A DNA stretch of 64,000 nt. It comes from Candidatus Obscuribacterales bacterium. Lineage in GTDB: Bacteria > Cyanobacteriota > Vampirovibrionia > Obscuribacterales > Obscuribacteraceae. The stretch is taken from NCBI GenBank assembly GCA_019752635.1, contig JAIELX010000077.1, positions 16,474 through 80,473 on the forward strand, given 5' to 3'. The notes under the pieces were generated by a model that worked only from the letters and a program-made list of their open reading frames with translations, was not told where the DNA came from and did no database searches. Positions 53,183-61,317 of the stretch are shown in pieces (positions within the stretch are counted from its first letter, which is position 1; each line of letters opens with the position of its first letter). A program made the translations under genes and the position numbers.

Positions 53183-53260
53183 CACCGCCGGTGAGGCTGC
53201 GCGCCAGCCTTCGTCAGACAAAGGCTAAAGCGCGCCCAGTCGCAGGACTCGGAACGTTAC

Positions 53261-53653
53261 TTAGTTGTTGCTGTCCGAACGCGGCGTCAGGATGACCTGC
53301 ACCAGGCCGAGGATGGCGGCCGCTCCGACGGTCGGCCAGAAGCCGACGAGCGACACACCGGCGAGCATCCACGCGACGAGGTACAGCGTGCCGGTGTTGA
53401 TCGCGGTGTGAAGACCGAAGCTGACGACCCGAGCACCGACAGGGCCGCCCGCGGCGCCACCGGCGAGAATCGCACCGACACCGAAGGTGGCGAGTGCCGG
53501 CAACGAGACCAGCACGACGACGAAGCTCATGACGGCGGTCAGAACGGCAGCACCGAGGCCACCGAGAACACCACCCTCGAAGCCCATCAGGCCCAGCGCG
53601 GGGAAAGCGAACATGATGAGCAAAGTGGTGGCGATGAGACGGAGAATGAACAT
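53261..53653 (-). CDS. Small four-helix membrane protein
   Basis: The ATG chosen (MFILRLIATTLLIMF) has GAAAGG upstream, giving 130 residues with four membrane helices (about 3-22, 30-55, 62-80, 88-120), ending in LTPRSDSNN. Size and four-helix layout resemble DUF/holin-like 'phage holin family' proteins, but nothing identifies a function. Very high third-position GC. Confidence 0.65.
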   Translation of the reverse strand: MFILRLIATTLLIMFAFPALGLMGFEGGVLGGLGAAVLTAVMSFVVVLVSLPALATFGVGAILAGGAAGGPVGARVVSFGLHTAINTGTLYLVAWMLAGVSLVGFWPTVGAAAILGLVQVILTPRSDSNN

Positions 53654-54311
53654 GGGAATACCTTTCTGTGCTTGCTTAGAGCAAGTCGAGTTTGAGCCAT
53701 CGCGCCGAGACGTTAGTCTCAGCGTTCGAGGGCAATGGGAGGTTATCGACGGAACTTGCAAGACGTGCTTGACGCATGTCTCTACACGGCACGAGCCTCA
53801 TCAGGTGATGAGCGCTGAACCCTGTTTCCAATTCACCGAGAGAGTTCGGCTTCCGAGCGTCGGTTTCTGCGGTAGTTGTGCTTTTGGAAGGGAATCTCTC
53901 AGTACTGCGGGTTGATTTGGGGACAAGCCAATCTACTGAACCTGCTTGCCAAAATGCATCGAATAATCATGTAAAGTGCTTCAGGTTTCGCGTAAGCCCT
54001 GCTTGCCAAGAACCTCAATTCGAGCCGCCCCCAGCAACTTCTGACATCCTTGGTTGGTTGAGTCGGAACAAACACTTCGATGATTCTCAACTATCAAAAT
54101 TCTGCGCAGTATCATCTACGACAGCACCTCTGAAGCAACTCTTGGCTATCCCGGGTGCGCTAGCCAAGATGTCAGATTGTCGCAGTTTTACCCGGTATAG
54201 TAGCTGCGTAAAAAAGCGATAACCCCAAGAGTGTTAAGTCTCCCGGAGTGCCTTGCACGGCACTCTGCCTCTGGTTATTCGTGATAGCCGCACAATCGGC
54301 TCCGCCAACGG
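53654..54311. other. Intergenic region, no convincing gene
   Basis: About 650 bases between two minus-strand genes; no frame with a ribosome site or recognisable domain. A hairpin near the right end follows the zinc-binding membrane protein. Confidence 0.4.
54246..54265 (-). terminator. Hairpin after the zinc-binding membrane protein
   Basis: GAGTGCC and GGCACTC pair over 7 bp with a six-base loop, 47 bases past the stop codon on the minus strand. Confidence 0.45.
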
Positions 54312-54599
54312 CTAAAATCCCTGTGACACGTGGAAACAGGCAGGACAGAGCCCGCAGACCGGCGTATCGACCGCCCGCCCACAGCAAGAGCAGCTGCGCG
54401 TGACGTTTGCGCCGGTGAGACCCTCATCGACAGGAACGGACTCCCTCTCGACATACCACGACGGTCCGCCGACGGCCTGCGCCGAGCGCCAGAAAATGAA
54501 GCACAACAGAAAGACGCCCAGCACCATCAACGGCCCGTTCATCGACATGATCAAGCCGACACCAGCCAGGCAGCCAACGGCAATAAGCAAGAACTGCAC
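54312..54599 (-). CDS. Membrane protein with C-terminal zinc ribbon-like motif
   Basis: A 95-residue protein starting at GTG with GGAGGT five bases upstream. Two membrane helices (about 2-18, 22-38) are followed by a soluble tail with two Cys pairs: CSCCGRAVDTPVCGLCPACF, i.e. CxxC...CxxC, a probable zinc ribbon. Its small size and Cys layout match other orphan genes in this stretch. Confidence 0.7.
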   Translation of the reverse strand: MQFLLIAVGCLAGVGLIMSMNGPLMVLGVFLLCFIFWRSAQAVGGPSWYVERESVPVDEGLTGANVTRSCSCCGRAVDTPVCGLCPACFHVSQGF

Positions 54600-54632
54600 T
54601 AGTTACCTCCAAAAGGAAAGAATCTGAAAACA

Positions 54633-54672
54633 TGTCGACCAAAGCCGGGGCAAAGCCCGGTCTTGGTCGACA
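54633..54672 (-). terminator. Strong hairpin
   Basis: TGTCGACCAA(AG)CCGGG and CCCGG(TC)TTGGTCGACA form a stem of about 15 bp with one internal loop, between the two minus-strand genes. Confidence 0.65.
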
Positions 54673-54721
54673 CCCCTACGGGCGCATTTTGAAGGATACG
54701 CCCTCTCTCTCTCGGGAAACA

Positions 54722-54928
54722 TCACCAGCGCTTCAAACCATGACGATCGCTCGGCGGTCCGCCGCACTGAGTCCCGGCAACCATGACCGCCAGCAGAGCG
54801 GCGAGAATTGCGAGGATGGAAAGCATTCCCCAGTCGAACGAGCCGACAAGGAGCCGCAGGGCCAGCGAGATGCCACCAGTGAGAACAACCCAACTACCGA
54901 GCAACCAGAGAATGAATCGACGAAACAT
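54722..54928 (-). CDS. Tiny membrane protein
   Basis: The ATG before MFRRFILWLLGSWVVLTG has GGAG ten bases upstream, giving 68 residues with two membrane helices (about 5-26, 34-52) and a basic tail (PPSDRHGLKRW). An upstream in-frame ATG (MERPP) is possible. Lies in the same operon-like run as the zinc-binding proteins. Confidence 0.6.
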   Translation of the reverse strand: MFRRFILWLLGSWVVLTGGISLALRLLVGSFDWGMLSILAILAALLAVMVAGTQCGGPPSDRHGLKRW

Positions 54929-55040
54929 TGGAGGGCGCTCCATGTTGAATGTGTGGAAACAAAGACAGGGAGCCGGACGCAAGTCCAGCCCCCTACGCAC
55001 CATCTGCAATGCGTCGGTGTCGACGCACTGCCGCACCGTC

Positions 55041-55652
55041 TTACGTCAAGACGATGCCCCGGCTGTCCAGGTACTGCCGACCGCTCTCCGCGAACTCCGG
55101 CGGCACCTCGAGCACCGGGTTGTACACCGTGCCGATGCCGTACTGCGCGACGTAACGCAGATCCGGCGGCGAGCCGTTCGCCTCGTGAACGCGCCCGGCG
55201 GCGAAGAACGCGCCCACCATCTCCAGCCGACTCCCGAGGTACGCCTTGATCCCGACCGGATCGACGAACACCACCGGCTCCTGCCAGTACGCGCTGGTCC
55301 GCTCGCGCGCCTCCTGGCGCTTGCGGCGCTGCGACTCCCGGCGGCGCTGCGAGCGGGTCGGACCAAGCCGCTCGTAGCCCCAGTCCCGCAAGGAGTCGCC
55401 GTGCGTGCGCGCGCAATCGCTGCACACGTACATCACGCCGTAATCGTAGTCGCGGTAGCTCAGCCAGTCGGCCGGCGGGTTCTGCCCCACGGCGACGAAG
55501 ACCTTGCGGCCGCACCCGCAGTCCGGCCCGCCCATCACCTGGCACTTCAGGAACTGCCCGAGGCCGCGGGCCTTGGCGTTCAGCTCACGGATGCGGGTCT
55601 GCAGCCGCGCCACTTCGGTCTCGATCTCGCGGACTTGCTTCGCCTTGCTCAT
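55041..55652 (-). CDS. Zinc-binding orphan with N-terminal coiled coil
   Basis: A 203-residue protein starting MSKAKQVREIETEVARL with AGGAGA upstream. A coiled coil (about 1-30) is followed by CQVMGGPDCGCGRKV and YVCSDCARTHG, Cys pairs for zinc; then a very basic stretch (RSQRRRESQRRKRQEARER) and a C-terminal domain ending YLDSRGIVLT. Basic plus zinc suggests nucleic-acid binding, but the family is not recognised. Very high third-position GC. Confidence 0.7.
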   Translation of the reverse strand: MSKAKQVREIETEVARLQTRIRELNAKARGLGQFLKCQVMGGPDCGCGRKVFVAVGQNPPADWLSYRDYDYGVMYVCSDCARTHGDSLRDWGYERLGPTRSQRRRESQRRKRQEARERTSAYWQEPVVFVDPVGIKAYLGSRLEMVGAFFAAGRVHEANGSPPDLRYVAQYGIGTVYNPVLEVPPEFAESGRQYLDSRGIVLT

Positions 55653-55813
55653 GAATCGTCTCCTGAGGTTCCGGTTTTTGAAAACTAAGGTAATGGTTCA
55701 GCGAACGCGTCTGAAAACGCGCTTCGATTGAGTTTTTGGAAACAGCGAAAGAGCCGGACCAACGCCCGGCTCCGAATTCACGCAAACTGCAGACAAAAGC
55801 ACAACGGGGCAAA

Positions 55814-55844
55814 GAAGAGAGCCGACACGAGTTCGGCTCTCTTC
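55814..55844 (-). terminator. Perfect hairpin after 174-residue gene
   Basis: GAAGAGAGCCG and CGGCTCTCTTC form an 11-bp stem, 14 bases after the gene's stop codon on the minus strand. Confidence 0.75.
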
Positions 55845-55857
55845 TCCAGCGCCGGCA

Positions 55858-56382
55858 CTAGCGGGGCGGCACGCCGGCCACCAACATCGCAGCGGCGGAC
55901 TCGCGCAACCCGTTGGCCCGAAGGCGGCGCGCGGCGGCATCGGCGTCGAACAACGGCTTCCGCTTCCGGTTTTCGCCCCAGCCGCCTTCCAGCTCGATGC
56001 GCCGAGCCTGCGTATCCAGCATTTCCGCGCCACGACGCATCTCGGTCACCACACGCCAGTTCAAGCTGGGGGTGATGTTCTCGGGGTCGAAGTCGTGGTC
56101 GCTGTCCTGCCGGCTGACGTGCTCCGGAACTTCGTCCCAGAACCAGCGGTTGGCCTCCACGAACTGCAGCATCTGCTGCACGTAGCCGGTGGACACTTCC
56201 ACGCTCCACATCCGGCTCTTGTGACGGCTTCGGTCGCGGTCGCGCTCGCAGAACGGCAACAACACCTTCTGGCGGCGCAGCAGCGCGTACGCCAACATCG
56301 CCCCCAACGTCTTCACCGACACCACCTCGTCGCAGCAGTAGAAGCGGTTGCCCTTCGCCTCGTAGCGGATGAAACGGCCCAT
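55858..56382 (-). CDS. Basic soluble protein, unknown function
   Basis: The ATG before MGRFIRYEAKGNRFYCCDEV has AGAAGGGA upstream, giving 174 residues; 51 upstream codons in frame have a different composition. It is rich in Arg and aromatic residues (RHKSRMWSVEVSTGYVQQML, NRWFWDEVPEHV), with one Cys pair (YCC). No membrane segment. It could bind RNA/DNA; function unknown. Confidence 0.65.
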   Translation of the reverse strand: MGRFIRYEAKGNRFYCCDEVVSVKTLGAMLAYALLRRQKVLLPFCERDRDRSRHKSRMWSVEVSTGYVQQMLQFVEANRWFWDEVPEHVSRQDSDHDFDPENITPSLNWRVVTEMRRGAEMLDTQARRIELEGGWGENRKRKPLFDADAAARRLRANGLRESAAAMLVAGVPPR

Positions 56383-56815
56383 GTGTCGTCCCTTCTGCGG
56401 CTTTGCCGCAATGGTGTGGTTCGAAAGTTCCAGTGAATGTGAGTTGAGAGATTTCCGAAGAGAAAGAGAAGCAAAGATACACCTCAACCTAACAAGTTGA
56501 GCGTGCGCTAATCTAGCGTTCTGGTCACAATTCATCTAGAAATACGGCAGGCACATAACCGGCGGCATCCGCAAACCATGTGTTTACAGACATATAGCGC
56601 AGTCCTTCAACACGCGGACTTCGCCTCCTTACCCTAGCGCGGCTACCTATTCAACTAATCTGATGCTCCCCTCGTTGGATACCGTGGCTCGAAACTGCAT
56701 CAAGGCTCGGCACATGGCCCGGCGCAGCGAGAAAGACCAGAGCAAAACCGATTGACGATGCGCCCATCAGCGAGAGCAACTGGAATTAGAACCCTTGAGC
56801 GCTAACGGAGATTAA
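56383..56815. other. Intergenic region, no gene seen
   Basis: Holds the leader and probable promoter of the minus-strand gene; no other feature seen. Confidence 0.4.
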
Positions 56816-57259
56816 GGCGACAAGCACTCTGAGCGCTCACCTCACAACGCATACAGCGCCGCCATCCACGCGGCGCGAGCCCGACAAATTAGCTACCCCG
56901 AGTCCTACAATGGCCAGGTCGTGATCGTAATCGGTCTGAGCGAGCCGACTTGATACCTCACGATTCAACGCCTCTTACTGGAGTACAAGGAAGACCCGCC
57001 CGCAAGCAAAGGAAAGCCTCGGTACGCCGAGGCCACGCGCGAGATCAGACTCGAGAACTGGAAGAATGCCCCCACCGAAGTACTAGTCTATGATGTTGCC
57101 CCCGCGCACGCGGAAGTAGTTCACAGGACTCACGACTTCGTAGCGTTCGACCCTCAGTCCGGAAGGGGCATGTTCTGCGCACCAATTCCGGCAAGAGCCG
57201 GACACGAACGGCCGGGCGAGCTGACAATGCGGTACCGGCTGCGATACCGCATCGACTAA
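56816..57259 (+). pseudogene. Decayed ORF interrupted by an in-frame TGA
   Basis: A plus frame has strongly protein-like composition: YSAAIHAARARQISYPESYN, then GLSEPT-TGA-YLTIQRLLLEY, then ENWKNAPTEVLVYDV and DFVAFDPQSGRG, ending LRYRID and TAA. The TGA at 56951 replaces what could be a Trp codon (TGG). The frame is preceded by TAA and has no ATG/GTG/TTG start with a ribosome site, so it is a truncated, nonsense-mutated remnant. Family not recognised. A single-base sequencing error cannot be ruled out for the TGA but would not supply the start. Confidence 0.45.
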
Positions 57260-57450
57260 GAGGTAGCGCAGCAACTTAGCAGACGCAGAGGATAGCCAAG
57301 GACCAAGGCGACAGGCGCGGCTACAGCAGCCGCACTTGTCGCTTTTACTTATATTCGTCGCACTTACTATCACATCTCGTACGCGATCCGCAAAGAAATA
57401 GCGAGGACCGCCACAGAGTGACGGTCCGTCGGTTTTCCTTACAACTGTTC

Positions 57451-57485
57451 GGTCGGTCGTCACTGTTTCGCAGTGACGACCGACC
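57451..57485 (-). terminator. Perfect hairpin downstream of small membrane gene
   Basis: GGTCGGTCGTCACTG and CAGTGACGACCGACC form a perfect 15-bp stem with loop TTTCG, 32 bases after the stop of the minus-strand membrane protein. Confidence 0.8.
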
Positions 57486-57516
57486 CCGCAACCGCGGCAT
57501 CCTAGAACTTAACGCC

Positions 57517-57849
57517 CTACTTTGGCACGCACAAGAAACCAAACAGGATGGTCAACGATGTGCTGAGCACCGTGGCAACGAAAGCGGCCAACCAGGCCAG
57601 CACACCGCCACCGAGCGCCGCCGAAACATAGAGCAACGTAAGGGCAGCCACTGAGCCGGCAGATCCCATCGTGATCGACCAACGTACGTCCTTGAGCCAC
57701 ACTCCGAAGCCGACGCCAATGGCGGCACAAACGCAAACCAGAACCGCCGGACTTGTCCAGGCAGCCAATATCAGGGCTGGAACGACAAGCGCCGCAGCCA
57801 ACATCAAAATCACAATAACCGCAAATTTTTCCAGGCCTTTGAAGTTCAT
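57517..57849 (-). CDS. Small three- to four-helix membrane protein
   Basis: The ATG before MNFKGLEKFAVIVILM gives 110 residues (an upstream ATG, MTENSILFVW, is possible). Helices at about 8-28, 32-48, 60-82 and 85-105; the loop WLKDVRWSITM separates pairs. GGAAG lies close to the start. Function unknown. Confidence 0.65.
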   Translation of the reverse strand: MNFKGLEKFAVIVILMLAAALVVPALILAAWTSPAVLVCVCAAIGVGFGVWLKDVRWSITMGSAGSVAALTLLYVSAALGGGVLAWLAAFVATVLSTSLTILFGFLCVPK

Positions 57850-57898
57850 ATCTTCCACAATCCATACAAACAGAATTGAATTTTCCGTCACGCCGTAA

Positions 57899-57928
57899 AG
57901 CCGCCTTCCATGAACAAGGAAGGCGGCT
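57899..57928 (-). terminator. Hairpin after the serpin remnant
   Basis: AGCCGCCTTCC and GGAAGGCGGCT form a perfect 11-bp stem with loop ATGAACAA, about 110 bases past the serpin stop codon. Confidence 0.75.
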
Positions 57929-58039
57929 CAGGAATGCCACAGTAACGGCGATTCCACGTGTCATTCTAGCAACGCCTGCGATCACTATTGCGCAGCAACG
58001 CCGCGCATCGTAGTGGTAGTAGGCTAGTCCAGAATGAAA

Positions 58040-58958
58040 TTACTTAGTCGGATCGCAAACGACGCCCATAAACAGGATGGCACCAGTTTTGGTATCGCGA
58101 ATCACGAAGAAAAATGGTCGATTCACATCCATGACGAAGGGAACAGTTTCATTGACGGAAGTAACGGCAACAATGCCAATGCCGGTTGCAGCCGCGGCTT
58201 CGGTGCCTTTTTCATTGACTTCCAAGAAAGTCTTGTGCTGCACGATATCAACGGCAATTTTCCTACTTTTGTCAGTGAAGAGTTTCGAGAAATTGGCCAG
58301 GCGTTCGTCGAAGGCGTCCTTCATTCCAAGCGCTTGCAATGCGTCATTTAACGACTGCGACCAGGAAATCTTCATCTTGGGCAGATAGAGTTCACCGTAA
58401 CGATACACAAAGTTGCTCGCATGCCTTGCAAGTGTATATGGTCGGGGGCGTACGGAACAGACTTCCGACTTTCACTCGCGCCTGAAACTCTTTCTGTACA
58501 GTCCTCATGAACTGCGCGTCTACCTTCGAGCCTGTTGCGGCAAAGATTGCATTGGCAATCTCCAGCTCCACGTCGGGATCTGCTTGAATGGTGTCATCGA
58601 GAAAGTCGCTCACAGACTTATTCAAGTTCACCAAATCTTTGGCATCAACGCCAAGGAGTTTGGCAGTCTGCGTCAACGTTTGAGCGTCCGCTCCATTGAG
58701 CAGCATACAAAGCGCAACGCTAACGCTAACCGGGGAGACAACCACATTCCCGTTCTTGTTCGTCTTTCGCAGTTCGCTAAGGAGCGAAACACCAAAACTG
58801 TTCGAACAACTGCCGAAATCGATCTGGCTCTGCTGAGCAGCAGAAGCGCCGTTGCCAGCAGCGGCGTTAGACTGCTGAGTCCCGATTCCATGCCCGGGGG
58901 CTGCGAGCCACCCAAATAGAACCACGGCAGACAACAATGTTGTAAGTGCCCTTTTCAT
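58040..58958 (-). pseudogene. Serpin (serine protease inhibitor), internally deleted and frameshifted
   Basis: The 5' part (58392-58958) has a signal peptide (MKRALTTLLSAVVLFGWLAAPGHG) and serpin N-terminal helices (SNSFGVSLLSELRKTNKNGN, VVVSPVSVSVALCMLLNGAD, IANAIFAATGSKV). The 3' part, in another frame (58040-58408), is a serpin C-terminus: YGELYLPKMKISWSQSLNDAL, HKTFLEVNEKGTEAAAATG (hinge), then PFFFVIRDTKTGAILFMGVV. About 110-130 residues in the middle (the beta-sheet A core) are missing between EFQARV and YGELYL, and the frames differ, so no full serpin can be made. Bacterial serpins are usually secreted inhibitors of host or competitor proteases. Confidence 0.85.
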
Positions 58959-59092
58959 TTCTCATTCTTTCCGATTCACAAAAACTTGCAACTGACTAAA
59001 GCGAGTTCACTGAACCCGCCTCAAAGAAACGGCGCATCGACCATTGTCCAACGGGTTTGCGCCAAGCACTGCACATCACTTTGTCCATCAGG

Positions 59093-59263
59093 TTAGCGGT
59101 CACGACCGCTAATGCGCGAGCACCAGGCGAAGAAGGCCGAAGCAGCCTTGATGCCGAATACAACTTCGATGACCGCAGTGACGGCATAAGTTGCCACTTC
59201 GACATAGATGGTGACAAGGGAAACGACCACAAAAACGCAAGCGACAAGTACGAAAGTTCCCAT
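59093..59263 (-). CDS. Tiny membrane protein
   Basis: A 56-residue protein (MGTFVLVACVFVVVSLVTIY...) with two hydrophobic helices (about 3-22, 26-45) and a basic end (SRISGRDR). The ribosome site is weak (AGG). A longer frame overlaps on the same strand but is less protein-like. Resembles the other tiny membrane proteins in this region. Confidence 0.5.
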   Translation of the reverse strand: MGTFVLVACVFVVVSLVTIYVEVATYAVTAVIEVVFGIKAASAFFAWCSRISGRDR

Positions 59264-59405
59264 GAGGTAAACCTATCTCTAAATGAGGCGCGCATTGCGC
59301 CAATTACTGTCAGCCCCCCAGTCGCACCGCGCGCCGGGTCCGGAAACAGAAAGCATAACAATCAGGGCTCAGGCACACTTTTGGCGTAGGAAGTGGCGCC
59401 CGGTT

Positions 59406-60014
59406 TTATTGTGCTGCAGGCGCGATACCGAGGGTCAAGTAGAATTCGGCGCGCTGGCGGAAGGACTCGAAGATGCGCGCCCTACTTGTGCTTCGTTCTT
59501 CCTTGGTATCGTTTTGATGGCCCAGGACCTGTCGCTCCAGGGTCACGAAGCCGCGGCTGGCGGAAAAGAATTGAAGACAGGCGTAGCAAGTCTCTCCGGA
59601 CTCTTGTGCATAGGAGTCGAACGGGACTGGCTTCGAGTGAGGTACAGTCTCAGTTAGCACCCTGTAGGTAACGCCAATAACGTCAGCCAAGTATTCTTCA
59701 GTATCGTAAATGAACCATCGATACTCGTCAGTAGCACTTGCTGTCGCGACGAATTCGTTCATTTGGACATCGATGGGCATGCCACCCGGCTGATCGTCTA
59801 AGGTAACAGTGAATACCCGCCCGTTCTGCAGCATCTCAAACTGATTCGCGAACATTCGCCCAAGCCACCGGGACATGTCGCCGGGATCCCGGTCCAGACC
59901 AAGCTTTCGCAGCGCATTTATCCAGGGCTTGTGGCCGTCGTGGTGTTCATTTAAGGAAAAGCGCGTATAGACTTCAACTCGGAGGGTCGTAGCGTGTTTC
60001 AATATCTCCCTCAT
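59406..60014 (-). CDS. Soluble protein of unknown function with CxxC
   Basis: 202 residues from the ATG before MREILKHATTLRVEVYTRFS. The frame stays open upstream and could start at a TTG near 60119, adding an ICCTSC cysteine cluster that would pair with a later ETCYAC (CxxC) to bind zinc. Otherwise helical/beta mixed (FTVTLDDQPGGMPIDVQMNE, YRWFIYDTEEYLADVIGVTY). The upstream extension looks protein-like, so the longer form is possible. Family not recognised. Confidence 0.6.
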   Translation of the reverse strand: MREILKHATTLRVEVYTRFSLNEHHDGHKPWINALRKLGLDRDPGDMSRWLGRMFANQFEMLQNGRVFTVTLDDQPGGMPIDVQMNEFVATASATDEYRWFIYDTEEYLADVIGVTYRVLTETVPHSKPVPFDSYAQESGETCYACLQFFSASRGFVTLERQVLGHQNDTKEERSTSRARIFESFRQRAEFYLTLGIAPAAQ

Positions 60015-60145
60015 GACTTTGTCTCTTTCTTTCAAAAATACGTACTTGCTGCCGTTCTGGAAATCAGCACTGCAGGAGGTGCAACAGATCGGCTGCCCCA
60101 GACGCAGAGCAATGAACAAGGACAGTGGGGCACCGCAGGCGGAGC

Positions 60146-60925
60146 TCATCCCCAGAAGTAGCGAGCCACAGAGGCAAAGGCGCACATCAAAGCTGGAAGA
60201 GCGACAACAAGAATCGCACAAGCAGTCTCGACGCTAAAGCGAGGCTGATTACCAGGCCCCACCATCACAATCGTCAAACCACGTTCACCAAGGTGTACTT
60301 GCGCACTTGCTCCAAAACGCGGCTGCAACCCCAGATTTGTCAACGAATTTGGCAGCTCCAGCTGAGGAGTCAAGGCAGGGCAATCGAGTATTTCCAACCG
60401 CTGGAGACGTGTCGCAGCTTCAGACAGCCGAGGAAGACTCTTTAGCTTGCGACACCCTTTAAGCGACAACCGGCTCAACCTTAACGGAACCTGCTCCAAC
60501 GTCGAGATTCCGCAATTCTCAATCTGCACGTAAGAAACCCGCTCGGGCATATGCGGAACAGCGCCAAGAGCCGCGAGATTCGACAGATAGAGAAAAGTCA
60601 GACCTTTTGGCAGGGAGGGTAAATTGTGCATGCCTACGCAGTTCAGTTCCAGATGATAGAGAAACTCCGGCAACTCAGGCAAGCTGGTCAGCTTAGGCGA
60701 CCGCGAAATCTGCAGGAACGTCAACGATTCCGGCAAGCGAGCCAGCTCAACGAGCCGGACGCAATCAAACAGCTGCACCGTTTTTACAGAATCAGGCAGG
60801 GTCGGAATTCGTGAAAGCCGCGGGCTCGACTGAATGAACAAGCTAGCCATGTCCGGCATTCGCGCAACATGTTCAGCCAGGCTCGCATCAGTTTGGCCGG
60901 TCAGAAAGAGGTCTCGAGTACTCAT
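60146..60925 (-). CDS. Leucine-rich-repeat protein with C-terminal membrane helix
   Basis: The ATG chosen (MSTRDLFLTGQTDASLAEHV) gives 259 residues. About eight LRRs of 20-22 residues of the same YopM-like class as the 12.1 kb gene (LPESLTFLQISRSPKLTSLP, LPEFLYHLELNCVGMHNLP, LPKGLTFLYLSNLAALGAVP) but diverged from each other. A C-terminal helix (AILVVALPALMCAFASVARYF) would anchor it, so the LRR part would face one side of the membrane. Function unknown; probably protein binding. Confidence 0.8.
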   Translation of the reverse strand: MSTRDLFLTGQTDASLAEHVARMPDMASLFIQSSPRLSRIPTLPDSVKTVQLFDCVRLVELARLPESLTFLQISRSPKLTSLPELPEFLYHLELNCVGMHNLPSLPKGLTFLYLSNLAALGAVPHMPERVSYVQIENCGISTLEQVPLRLSRLSLKGCRKLKSLPRLSEAATRLQRLEILDCPALTPQLELPNSLTNLGLQPRFGASAQVHLGERGLTIVMVGPGNQPRFSVETACAILVVALPALMCAFASVARYFWG

Positions 60926-61317
60926 AAATCGATCAATCGTTGAAAAAACTTTGGTCGCTAACGTTGCAATCAAGAAACGCACGCAGCAATGGCGTCTCTC
61001 CAGCAGCGGAGGCCCTGGCGCGACGGACATCGCAGAATAGTTCAGTTTGAAAGTGCACGGACTGGAAATATTTAGCTTGGGTATTTCCTGAGAATGGAGC
61101 GAAAGAACGGTAGTTCTACCTTACCAACCGGTGGGTCCCTTCCTTTCCTTAAACTCTACTTTTCCAGGACCCCAGCCTCCGAAGAAAGTCTGTTTACTGG
61201 CAAATTCAGGGGACCGACCAGTAATCAAGTGAGCTATAATTTCACTAATCTTGCCACCCCACCAGTCCAAACGCTAGCGCAAACTCACGCGGTCCACAGA
61301 ATGAACCAACTTCGCCA
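60926..61317. other. Divergent intergenic region
   Basis: Promoters for the LRR gene (minus) and the MocR-type regulator (plus) should lie here; MocR proteins often bind such divergent regions. No gene seen. Confidence 0.4.

Noticed and set aside
58996..59361. Minus-strand 121-residue frame (MLCFLFPDPARG...)
   Set aside because: It overlaps a shorter frame with clear membrane-helix pattern; the longer one has scattered Ser/Arg/Pro typical of a shadow.
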